From: a crenarchaeote SCGC AAA261-N23
GTDB lineage: Archaea > Thermoproteota > Thermoprotei > Gearchaeales > Gearchaeaceae
Direction of reading: 5' to 3'
DNA: 11,894 nucleotides
NCBI GenBank assembly: GCA_000375685.1
Contig: AQVQ01000036.1
Coordinates: 1 to 11,894 of the forward strand
Under the pieces are notes generated by a model. That model had not been told where the DNA came from. It was given only the letters and a program-made list of their open reading frames with translations, and did no database searches. The position numbers were made by a program, and so were the translations under genes. Shown in pieces: positions 1 through 7,063 of the stretch (position 1 is the stretch's first letter; each line of letters opens with the position of its first letter).

Positions 1-2802
1 GTTGAAGAAGCAAAGAAGATTGCTAATGAATTGAATTATCCAGTGATGATAAGAGTTGCTTTTACTTTAGGAGGAAAAGGAGGTGGAATAGCGCATGATG
101 AAAGGGAACTTGAAGAGATAGTTAGTAGAGGATTGGCCCATAGCTTGATCAAGGAAGTTCTGATAGAGGAATATCTTGGAGATCTTAAGCAAATTGAGTA
201 TGAAGTTATGAGAGACTATAAAGGAAATACCATTACGGTATGCAACATGGAAAATATATTGGGAATGCGTGTACATACAGGGGACAATATAGTTATAGCA
301 CCAAGTCAAACATTGACAAACGAAGAATACCATACACTTAGGAAAACATCGATTGAAGTTGTAAAGGCAATAAAGGTTGTTGGAGAATGTAACGTTCAAT
401 TTGCTTTGGATTCTGAGAGCGGAAAGCACTATGTAATTGAAGTTAATCCTAGAATGTCAAGATCTTCAGCTTTAGCTTCCAAGGCTACAGGATATCCTTT
501 AGCTTACATTGCAGCAAAGCTTGCAATAGGATATACACTGGACGAGCTTATAAATAAAGTGACAAGATTAACAACAGCTGCATTTGAACCATCATTGGAT
601 TATGTTGTTATAAAATTCCCTAGATGGGACTACAGGAAATTTAGCAGAGTAGATAGAAGACTCAGAACCCAGATGAAATCCGTAGGAGAAGTTATGGCTA
701 TTGGAAGGAATTTTGAAGAAGCTATTCAAAAAGCCATAAGGATGTTAGATATAGGTAAGGATGGATTAGTAGCGAATGAAGATGAAAAAGAAGATGAGAC
801 AGAAGAAAAAATAATAGATAATCTTAGGAATCCTACAGATGAAATATTCTTCTATGTTGTAAAGGCTATTAGAAAAGGTATAGATTTAAAAACAATCCAA
901 AAACTGACATGCATAGATGAATGGTACCTGAGAAAAATGAAGAATATAATTGAAATGGAAGAAGAATTAAGGAAGTCTAATTTCAACGACGAAAAATTAC
1001 ACGAAAAAGTAAGAAAAGCTAAACAACTTGGATTTTCAGATAAACAAATATCAAGATGTCTCAATGTAAAAGAAGAAGATATTAGAAAATTTAGAATTAA
1101 TCATAAAATAATACCTGTAGTTAAGCAAATAGATACTTTAGCAGCTGAATGGCCTTCTAAGACAAATTACTTGTATTTAACCTACAACGGCATTACTGAC
1201 GATATTGAATTCAATACAAACAAATCTAAGATAATTGTGTTAGGAGCAGGTCCTTATAGAATAGGAAGCTCTGTAGAATTCGATTGGGCTACAATGAACA
1301 TGGTCTGGTCACTTAAAAGTAGAGGAATAGATGAAGTTATAGTAATCAATTGCAACCCTGAAACTGTGTCAACTGATTTTGACATGAGCGATAAGCTATA
1401 CTTTGAAGAATTAACCGTGGAAAGAATAATGGATATATATGAAAAGGAAAATCCTTTAGGAATTGTTACAAGCGTTGGAGGACAGATTGCAAATAACGTT
1501 ACACCAAAGCTCGCTAAGTATAATGTTAAAATTCTTGGAACATCGCCTGAGAGCATTGATAATGCAGAAGATAGAGAGAAGTTCAGTAAACTTTTAGATT
1601 CTCTTGGAATTAAGCAACCAAAATGGAAAAAATTCACCAATTTAGAAGAAGTTTTTAGATTTGGCCTTGAAGTAGGTTATCCATTACTTGTAAGACCTTC
1701 ATATGTATTGAGCGGTTCAGCTATGAGAGTTGTATGGATACCTTTGCAATTGAAGCAATACTTAACTGAGGCAGCAAAAGTAAGCAAGGAGTACCCAGTG
1801 GTTGTCAGCAAGTTCATTAAAGAGGCTTTGGAAGTTGAAGTTGATGCTGTATCGGATACAGAAAATACCTTTATCGGAGCCATAATTGAACATTTGGAAC
1901 ATGCTGGATTACATTCTGGTGATGCAACACTTGTTATACCTCCTATTAGACTAACTCCAAGAGTTGAAGAAAAAATTGCTGAAATAGCCAATAAAATTGC
2001 AAAATCACTTAAAATTAAAGGATTATTCAATATACAGTTTCTTGTAAAGGATGATGATGTATATGTTATAGAATGCAATCTAAGGGCTTCTAGATCCATG
2101 CCTTTTGTTTCAAAAACAAACGGAGTAAATTTAGTAGATTTAGCTGCTGAGGTTATAATTAATGGTAAATTGCCTAAGGAAATTGTTAAAAGACCGCGTG
2201 CTAAGTATGCTGTTAAGGTTGCTCAATTTTCCTTCATGCAAGTAGATGATGCAGATCCGGTTCTTGGAGTTGAGATGCAATCAACTGGGGAAGTTGCCTG
2301 TTTTGGCAATACGTTTTTTGAGGCATTCTTAAAATCTCTTATAGCAGCGGGCTACAAGATACCATTTGAAGGAGGGAATGTATTAATATCTGTCAGCAAT
2401 CCTGAAATTAAATCGAAAATTGTACCCTTGGTAATTAAACTTAAGAAACTCGGCTACAATTTGTATGCAACTGAGCATACAGCTGAATATTTAAGAGAAA
2501 GAGGAATAGATAATGTAACAGTCTTATACAAAATAAGAGAACCTGAAAGGAAGCCTAATATTATGGATTATCTTAAAGAAAGAAAGCTCGATCTTGTAAT
2601 AAATATTCCTAGTGGTCTAACACTCTATAAATATGCCTCAGCTTTGGAAGATGAGTATATTATAAGAAGAAAAGCTGTAGAGTTGAACATTCCAGTCTTT
2701 ACAAATTTTGAAATGGTTAAAGCAATCGTGGAGGGAATTGAATGGTATAGGAACTATACTTTATCAGAAAATGGAATCCTTTATGAATCAATACAGTCTT
2801 AA
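1..2802 (+). CDS. carB: Carbamoyl-phosphate synthase large subunit, 5' end cut by window edge
   Basis: CarB makes carbamoyl phosphate from bicarbonate, two ATP and ammonia delivered by the CarA glutaminase, for pyrimidine and arginine synthesis in the cytoplasm. The frame is open from base 1, so the gene enters from the left; 933 residues are visible. By comparison with the roughly 1,073-residue E. coli protein, about 150 N-terminal residues are missing. The visible part opens in the first ATP-grasp domain at its glycine-rich loop (TLGGKGGG, about 64-87). It continues through the helical oligomerisation region (about 780-1140) and the second synthetase half, which starts with KIIVLGAGPYRIGSSVEFD near 1228. 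It ends with an MGS-like allosteric domain from about 2371 (TEHTAEYLRERGI, then KIREPERKPNIMDYL). All domains look intact, so regulation through the C-terminal domain is possible, though the ligand cannot be read from sequence. carA is not in the window and may lie upstream. The 3' end overlaps the next gene by 20 bp. Confidence 0.97.
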   Translation, partial: VEEAKKIANELNYPVMIRVAFTLGGKGGGIAHDERELEEIVSRGLAHSLIKEVLIEEYLGDLKQIEYEVMRDYKGNTITVCNMENILGMRVHTGDNIVIAPSQTLTNEEYHTLRKTSIEVVKAIKVVGECNVQFALDSESGKHYVIEVNPRMSRSSALASKATGYPLAYIAAKLAIGYTLDELINKVTRLTTAAFEPSLDYVVIKFPRWDYRKFSRVDRRLRTQMKSVGEVMAIGRNFEEAIQKAIRMLDIGKDGLVANEDEKEDETEEKIIDNLRNPTDEIFFYVVKAIRKGIDLKTIQKLTCIDEWYLRKMKNIIEMEEELRKSNFNDEKLHEKVRKAKQLGFSDKQISRCLNVKEEDIRKFRINHKIIPVVKQIDTLAAEWPSKTNYLYLTYNGITDDIEFNTNKSKIIVLGAGPYRIGSSVEFDWATMNMVWSLKSRGIDEVIVINCNPETVSTDFDMSDKLYFEELTVERIMDIYEKENPLGIVTSVGGQIANNVTPKLAKYNVKILGTSPESIDNAEDREKFSKLLDSLGIKQPKWKKFTNLEEVFRFGLEVGYPLLVRPSYVLSGSAMRVVWIPLQLKQYLTEAAKVSKEYPVVVSKFIKEALEVEVDAVSDTENTFIGAIIEHLEHAGLHSGDATLVIPPIRLTPRVEEKIAEIANKIAKSLKIKGLFNIQFLVKDDDVYVIECNLRASRSMPFVSKTNGVNLVDLAAEVIINGKLPKEIVKRPRAKYAVKVAQFSFMQVDDADPVLGVEMQSTGEVACFGNTFFEAFLKSLIAAGYKIPFEGGNVLISVSNPEIKSKIVPLVIKLKKLGYNLYATEHTAEYLRERGIDNVTVLYKIREPERKPNIMDYLKERKLDLVINIPSGLTLYKYASALEDEYIIRRKAVELNIPVFTNFEMVKAIVEGIEWYRNYTLSENGILYESIQS

Positions 2803-3001
2803 AGAGCTGGCAAGAATCCTTTACGATAAATACAAAGAAATATACGATCCTACTTTGCTAAAAAAAGGAGAAATTGTTAGAATGTTAAAATCGGTAAATA
2901 TTCAGGAAAATGAAATAAACGAATTGATAAACAACGATGAAAAATTTTTAAATCTAATATTTTTATGGTCCAATATTGTTTTTAAGGAAAAAATTGAGTG
3001 A
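2783..3001 (+). CDS. Small unrecognised protein (72 aa) between carB and PolD DP1
   Basis: I do not recognise this protein. It is short, charged and probably all-helical (begins MNQYSLKELARILYDKYKEI), with a hydrophobic stretch near the C-terminus (FLNLIFLWSNIVF) that is too short and interrupted to call a membrane segment. The chosen ATG at 2783 overlaps the end of carB by 20 bp; an in-frame ATG at 2771 would add four residues. No good Shine-Dalgarno stands before either, so translational coupling to carB is likely. Its stop at 2999-3001 overlaps the start of the DP1 gene. Support is the open frame filling an otherwise empty 190-bp gap and the overlaps on both sides, typical of a compact operon. 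It could be a PolD- or replication-associated accessory protein by position, but nothing in the sequence shows this. A frameshifted N-terminal extension of DP1 is less likely, because DP1 already has its own N-terminal helical domain. Confidence 0.55.
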   Translation: MNQYSLKELARILYDKYKEIYDPTLLKKGEIVRMLKSVNIQENEINELINNDEKFLNLIFLWSNIVFKEKIE

Positions 3002-4415
3002 AGAAATTCTCAAGAAAATAAAAGAAAGTAAAATTTTCATAACTAAAGATGCTCTAAATGAACTTCAAGAATATTGTAATAAGAATGTTCAAATTTATTC
3101 AAAGCTTGATACTATAATACAAATATTATCTAAGTATGAGTTTGTAACTAAAGAGACTGTTAAAAAAGTTTGTGAAGAAATACTAGAAAAGGAAAGCAAG
3201 AAGGAAGAGAAAAAGGAAAGTAAAATAGTTCAAAGGAGGTTAGACCTAGTTAATTTAAATTTAGAAACTGGTTATTTAGAATTTGTACGTGATAGATTCT
3301 TGAAATTGAAACAGATAATTGAAAAAGTTAATTCTGTAAGATGCAATGTCGATACCACATTGATATTTAAAGCTTTGAATAAATCAGTTGTAAGAATTGC
3401 TGGGATGCTAACAAGTAAGAAAGATAGCAAGTTTGGCTCAAAGTTCTTAACTTTCCAAGATACTAATGATTACTTCCAAGCTGTTGTGCCTGCAAGGAAT
3501 AAAGAGTTGATAAAAAAAGTTGAGGAAATAAATGTAGGAGATGTATTTATAGTTGAAGGAGAACTGATTAGGAGAAAGGACTATTCCTATTATATAAAAG
3601 TTTCTAGATTGTTAGAGACAGATGCTGAATGGATTAACTACAAAGGAAAAAGGGAAGGATTTGTAATATGCATTTCAGATTTAAGAATAGGAAACAAACT
3701 GTTTGCTGAGAATAAATTCCTTAAATTTATCGATTTTGTTAACGGTAAAATAAAGGAATTCGAAGAAATAGCCTCTAAAATAAATGCTATAATAATTACC
3801 GGAGACATAATCGATGGCTTAACATTTGACAATATTTATGAAATTGACATCCATGATTTTGATCCTAAAAAGCAGTATGAATATGCAGCAAACTTGTTGT
3901 CTAAGATAGATAAAAAAATTTCCATTTATGTTATGCCTGGAGAAAGAGATTTAATGGTGCCTTTTATTCCTTTCATTGAATTTGATAAAAATTTTGCAGA
4001 AGCTCTATTCAAGATAAAAAATGTGAAAATAATTGAAGATCCATCTTTTTTAAACATTGAAGGACTTAGCATATTGGCAACACATGGATATTACTTTGAA
4101 AGCTTATACAGAGAACTACTTGGACCTTATGATAAGGAAGGAGCTCTTTTGCAAACTGTTAGAAGAATTATTAAAAGAAGGGAAATCATACCAAGCTTAA
4201 ATATAAACGGTATTTTACCAATAGGATACGATCCCTTTGTAATTGAAGAAATGCCACATGTTTTTGCTTTTGGTCATTATAATATACCTATCCATGATTA
4301 TTACAAAAATTGTCTTATAATTTCAAATTCTTCATGGAATGAGACAAATGAATGGGGTTCAACAGCGTATTTAATAGATATATCAAACAGAGAATTTAGG
4401 AGAATCGTATTCTGA
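2994..4415 (+). CDS. polB: DNA polymerase D small subunit DP1 (B-subunit), phosphodiesterase site degenerate
   Basis: DP1 partners the large catalytic subunit DP2 in archaeal PolD; in characterised euryarchaea it carries a Mre11-like 3'-5' exonuclease. Domains seen (473 aa from this start): an N-terminal helical domain (1-62), a charged linker rich in K and E (66-77), an OB fold (about 119-209) and a calcineurin-like phosphoesterase domain (about 223-473). The region QYEYAANLLSK...VMPGERD and the C-terminal GHYN...LIISNSSWNETNEW align well with Pyrococcus DP1. Several metal ligands are replaced: DxH is D229-L-R231, GNHD is G-E317-R318-D, and the final GHxH is G-H428-Y-N430. D271 (GDIIDG) and H364 (THG) remain. 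Exonuclease activity is therefore doubtful and a structural role is inferred, as for eukaryotic polymerase B-subunits. The TTG at 2994 follows AAGGA (2984-2988) at good spacing; an in-frame TTG at 2976 is the alternative. DP2 is not in the window. Confidence 0.92.
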   Translation: MSEEILKKIKESKIFITKDALNELQEYCNKNVQIYSKLDTIIQILSKYEFVTKETVKKVCEEILEKESKKEEKKESKIVQRRLDLVNLNLETGYLEFVRDRFLKLKQIIEKVNSVRCNVDTTLIFKALNKSVVRIAGMLTSKKDSKFGSKFLTFQDTNDYFQAVVPARNKELIKKVEEINVGDVFIVEGELIRRKDYSYYIKVSRLLETDAEWINYKGKREGFVICISDLRIGNKLFAENKFLKFIDFVNGKIKEFEEIASKINAIIITGDIIDGLTFDNIYEIDIHDFDPKKQYEYAANLLSKIDKKISIYVMPGERDLMVPFIPFIEFDKNFAEALFKIKNVKIIEDPSFLNIEGLSILATHGYYFESLYRELLGPYDKEGALLQTVRRIIKRREIIPSLNINGILPIGYDPFVIEEMPHVFAFGHYNIPIHDYYKNCLIISNSSWNETNEWGSTAYLIDISNREFRRIVF

Positions 4416-4967
4416 AAGGATCTGTTTATTCAAATTGTAAATGCTTTTACATATTAAATGAGCAAGCCTTACAGGTTCTGGAATATTTCCAAATATTGTC
4501 AATGATTCTATTAGCTTTATTGCTTCAAAATCGCTTATCCCTATATTTTCATAGAATATTTTATTATATCTTTTTATTTGGGGAAACTTTTTAAGAATTT
4601 CAATTCTTTTATCTGAATCCTTAAAATGATCCCTTATTGCCTTGAATATGGAATCAAAGTTTGGCAATCTATCTAATACAATTATGCATGGAACTTCTGT
4701 TTCCTCATAGACTCTAACAAAATCTATTATATTGAAGCCTCCAAAAGTAACACCTTGTGCTAAAATAATATCGGGAAGCTTTAAATGAAGTATAGATATG
4801 AGCTTATCGGTTGCATCTAAGCCATCTACCTTTATGCTTCTAAAAATTAAATCAACAATTCTATGGTTTTTATAATAAACAGCCAATAAAGGAATACGCG
4901 GTTTTTTCTTAGCAAACTTTAAGTAAGGGTTGAAACCACCGTCATCTATGCCAGCTACCAATTTCAT
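4383..4967 (-). CDS. DUF99 family protein (UPF0215)
   Basis: This 194-residue protein matches the archaeal DUF99 family in length and motifs. It has a GIDDGGF start (residues 6-12), VDGLDATD (47-54), GVTFGGFNIID (72-82) and the C-terminal PEPVRLAHLI block (about 163-172). The family is uncharacterised; a distant relationship to endonuclease V-like RNase H folds has been suggested, which would fit the conserved acidic residues, but I treat that as unproven. The ATG at 4967 lies inside the 3' end of cdc6 (26-bp overlap on the same strand), with no clear Shine-Dalgarno, so it is probably translated by coupling from the cdc6 message. Its last 33 bp overlap the 3' end of the DP1 gene on the other strand. 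The pairing with an initiator gene hints at a DNA replication or repair role, by context only. Confidence 0.9.
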   Translation of the reverse strand: MKLVAGIDDGGFNPYLKFAKKKPRIPLLAVYYKNHRIVDLIFRSIKVDGLDATDKLISILHLKLPDIILAQGVTFGGFNIIDFVRVYEETEVPCIIVLDRLPNFDSIFKAIRDHFKDSDKRIEILKKFPQIKRYNKIFYENIGISDFEAIKLIESLTIFGNIPEPVRLAHLICKSIYNLNKQILSEYDSPKFSV

Positions 4968-6174
4968 AAATCAACTTTGCAAATCTTTCATCAGATTTTA
5001 AAGTATTTTCTATCTCTTCTTTGGTAACTCTAAGAGAAATATACTTTGTTCTTCCGTATCTTCCTTTGCTAGTTAAGTTTGCTCTTATTAAGCCTCCCAT
5101 TTCAAGTTCATTTATTATATCGCTCATACGTCTTGCAGTTAAAGGCTCATAATTTAACTCTTTGCAATAATTTACGTATTCTTCATAAACTTCTCCTGTT
5201 ATGCAATCCCTCATTTCCTTCATTTGTAAAGAATATATTGCAAATAAAACAAGCTTTGAATGTACTGGTAAAGAATTGATAATCTCGTATATTTTGTCTC
5301 TTTCCATAATAGATAAAGCAAGCTTTACCTCAGATTCCGTTATCTTTGGAAGATTATTCCTTTCGGCTATTTCTCCTGCTATTCTTAATAAATCTAAAGC
5401 CCTTCTAACATCTCCTTTTTCCTTAGCAGCGATCGAAGCACAAAGATTTATTACTCCTTCATCAAATGTTCCTTCATAAAGTGCTATTTTAGCTCTTGCG
5501 GTTAGAATATCTTTTAGCTGGTCAGCTGTGTAAGGAGTGAAAACGAGTTCTTCCTCACTTAAACTGCTTCGAACCCTTGGATCTAAATATTCTTTAAAAT
5601 GAAGATCATTTGTTATTCCAATCAAGGAAACTTTAGTAATTATATCTTCTGAATTTATCCTAGTGAGCTTATATAGAATTTCATCACCACTTTTCTTAAC
5701 CAAATGATCTATTTCATCCAATACAATAATTAAAGCTTCCCTTCTCCTCTTCATTTCCCTAATGATTCTTTGATATAGCTCTGCAACAGCAATTCCTGTA
5801 TGAGGAGTCTTTAGATTATAGTATTCATTAAGAACTTTTAAAACGCGGTAGTTCGTATCATCTATCTTGCAGTTTATTATTATACTTCCAACTGGAATTG
5901 GAGCCTGATGGGAAAGTTTTTCTTTTATAAATTTAAGAACGTGCTTAGTAGTGGCGGTTTTCCCTGTTCCAGGATAGCCGTAAATAAAAACATTAGATGG
6001 TCTCATCCCTTTTAAAATGGGTAAGAAAAGTACTTCAGCTAATTTATAAATTTCTTTATCTCTATGAGGAAGCTCATCGGGAATGTAATCGGGTCTTAAG
6101 GAATCAGGATTCTTAAATATTCTGGATCTATTCATCAGCTTATTGAGCAAATCATCGAGAGGATTGCTTGACAT
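4942..6174 (-). CDS. cdc6: Orc1/Cdc6 replication initiator (AAA+ ATPase)
   Basis: Orc1/Cdc6 binds archaeal replication origins and helps load the MCM helicase. The 410-residue protein shows an AAA+ core with Walker A GYPGTGKT (66-73), Walker B VLDEID (151-156), sensor 1 GITND (186-190), the arginine-containing DPRVRSSL (198-205) and sensor 2 region GDVRRALDLLR (254-264). A winged-helix DNA-binding domain follows (about 310-395, including PLTARRMSDIINELEMGGLI). Length and motif order are normal, with no sign of degradation. The ATG at 6174 sits about 29 bp downstream of a TATA-like element, fitting a leaderless mRNA. It is followed by, and overlaps, the DUF99 gene. It is the only initiator gene in the window, so I cannot tell whether the genome holds paralogues. 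Origins often lie beside such genes; the 109-bp upstream gap is the only candidate space here. Confidence 0.97.
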   Translation of the reverse strand: MSSNPLDDLLNKLMNRSRIFKNPDSLRPDYIPDELPHRDKEIYKLAEVLFLPILKGMRPSNVFIYGYPGTGKTATTKHVLKFIKEKLSHQAPIPVGSIIINCKIDDTNYRVLKVLNEYYNLKTPHTGIAVAELYQRIIREMKRRREALIIVLDEIDHLVKKSGDEILYKLTRINSEDIITKVSLIGITNDLHFKEYLDPRVRSSLSEEELVFTPYTADQLKDILTARAKIALYEGTFDEGVINLCASIAAKEKGDVRRALDLLRIAGEIAERNNLPKITESEVKLALSIMERDKIYEIINSLPVHSKLVLFAIYSLQMKEMRDCITGEVYEEYVNYCKELNYEPLTARRMSDIINELEMGGLIRANLTSKGRYGRTKYISLRVTKEEIENTLKSDERFAKLIYEIGSWHR

Positions 6175-6178
6175 AAAA

Positions 6179-6198
6179 GCAAAATTAAATATTTTTGC
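6179..6198. repeat. Inverted repeat between the cdc6 TATA element and its start codon
   Basis: Arms GCAAAA (6179-6184) and TTTTGC (6193-6198) are separated by 8 A/T bases. The repeat covers the interval between the TATA-like element and the predicted transcription start, where a bound protein would block transcription. An operator is possible, perhaps autoregulatory. Short A/T-rich arms can also arise by chance. Confidence 0.35.
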
Positions 6199-6208
6199 TA
6201 TAATTTAA
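6199..6208 (-). promoter_or_regulatory. Putative cdc6 promoter (BRE/TATA-like)
   Basis: On the - strand, AAAC followed by TTAAATTATA resembles an archaeal BRE plus TATA element. Its centre lies about 29 bp upstream of the cdc6 ATG, which would put the transcription start at or next to the start codon. Fits a leaderless transcript; assigned by spacing and composition only, in an A+T-rich gap. Confidence 0.45.
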
Positions 6209-6226
6209 GTTTTTTTATTTTGCTAA

Positions 6227-6243
6227 GTTCGCTTTGTTCGTTT
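6227..6243. repeat. Imperfect direct repeat upstream of cdc6
   Basis: GTTCGCTTT (6227-6235) is followed at once by GTTCGTTT (6236-6243), differing by one missing base. On the - strand this reads AAACGAAC then AAAGCGAAC, about 20-40 bp upstream of the cdc6 TATA-like element. It is the only G/C-containing structure in the gap. It could bind a regulator or the initiator; similarity to known ORB sequences is too weak to claim. Confidence 0.3.
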
Positions 6244-6264
6244 AACCAAAGTTTTCTTCACTTC

Positions 6265-6283
6265 TAATAAAATGTAAAAAATT
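6265..6283 (-). terminator. T-rich terminator after purQ
   Basis: Directly after the purQ stop the - strand runs ATTTTTTACATTTTATTAG, with T6 at 6281-6276 and TTTTATT beyond it. Archaeal RNA polymerase terminates at such non-template-strand T tracts without needing a hairpin. It would end the purSLQ transcript before the cdc6 promoter. The whole gap is A/T-rich, so this is suggestive only. Confidence 0.35.
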
Positions 6284-7063
6284 TTAAAAGAATTTTTTTG
6301 CAAGCTTTACCGCATTCAGATAAATAAAGAGACCATCACCTTCCTCTTTCAAGTTTTGGAAACGTGTCCAAGCAGGATGCAAGTATTTGTTTACATATTT
6401 TTCAGGATGTGGCATTATGCCAAGCACGTTGCCATATTCGTTGGTTATAGCTGCAATGTTCATTAAAGAACCATTTGGATTAAACTCGTTCGAAACTATT
6501 CCGTCTATAGATGAATACTGATAAACTATCTGATTGTTTGAAATAAGCCTGTCAAGACATGAATTACTGCAAACGAATCTTCCTTCTCCATGGTTTATTG
6601 GCAAGTAGATCACATTTTGAGAATTTTTAGTTAATAAACATTTCGTATTAGAATTGTATTTTAAATATACCCATTTGTCTATGAAAAGGCCGCTTTCATT
6701 TATAGATAAAGTTGCATGCTGTGAATTTTCATTAGAAAAAGGAAGGAAACCTGATTTTAAAAGTGCTTGGAAACCATTGCATATTCCAAGCACAGGTTTT
6801 CCTTCTTCTATAAACTTCTTAAACTGAGGTCTTAGAATGGTTTTGATAATGTTTCCTAGTATTTTACCAGCGCTAATTGAATCGGCGTAAGAAAAACCTC
6901 CTGGTAGAACTAGCATTTGATAATCTTCTAAGTTAACCTTGCCTTTTATGAGCAAGTTTATATGAATAATTGATGGATCTCCTCCTGCAATCCTTACAGC
7001 TTCAGCTGTTTCAAGATCGCAATTTGTTCCTTCAGCTCTTAAAATTAAGCACCTGGGTCTCAT
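6284..7063 (-). CDS. purQ: FGAM synthase glutaminase subunit PurQ
   Basis: PurQ is the class I glutamine amidotransferase subunit of phosphoribosylformylglycinamidine synthase; it releases ammonia from glutamine and passes it to PurL. The 259-residue protein has the early EGTNCDLE segment (11-18), GGFSYADSISAG (55-66), the nucleophile elbow GICNGFQ with catalytic C95, and H219/E221 in MPHPE that complete the triad. The C-terminal HPAWTRF...EGDGLFIYLNAV segment marks the longer PurQ form, somewhat longer than the roughly 227-residue Bacillus type. The ATG overlaps the purL stop by one base (TAATG), so translation is coupled to purL. It is the last gene of the purS-purL-purQ operon, followed by a T-rich putative terminator. 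Confidence 0.97.
   Translation of the reverse strand: MRPRCLILRAEGTNCDLETAEAVRIAGGDPSIIHINLLIKGKVNLEDYQMLVLPGGFSYADSISAGKILGNIIKTILRPQFKKFIEEGKPVLGICNGFQALLKSGFLPFSNENSQHATLSINESGLFIDKWVYLKYNSNTKCLLTKNSQNVIYLPINHGEGRFVCSNSCLDRLISNNQIVYQYSSIDGIVSNEFNPNGSLMNIAAITNEYGNVLGIMPHPEKYVNKYLHPAWTRFQNLKEEGDGLFIYLNAVKLAKKFF

Noticed and set aside
1677..2099. A long open frame on the - strand inside carB, and similar long antisense frames inside DP1, purL and folP
   Set aside because: They lie wholly within conserved coding regions on the other strand, have low-complexity Ser/Leu/Ile-rich translations, and match no family. They are shadows of the real genes.
2783..3020. A frameshift splitting one longer DP1 gene into the 72-aa frame and the main frame (an A6 run lies at 2988-2993)
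   Set aside because: The main frame already encodes a complete DP1 N-terminal helical domain, so nothing is missing. The small frame is better explained as a separate overlapping gene.
6175..6283. Known-type ORB origin boxes upstream of cdc6
   Set aside because: Only a short AAACGAA-like resemblance is present, with no G-string and no inverted pair of boxes. The evidence does not support annotating an origin.
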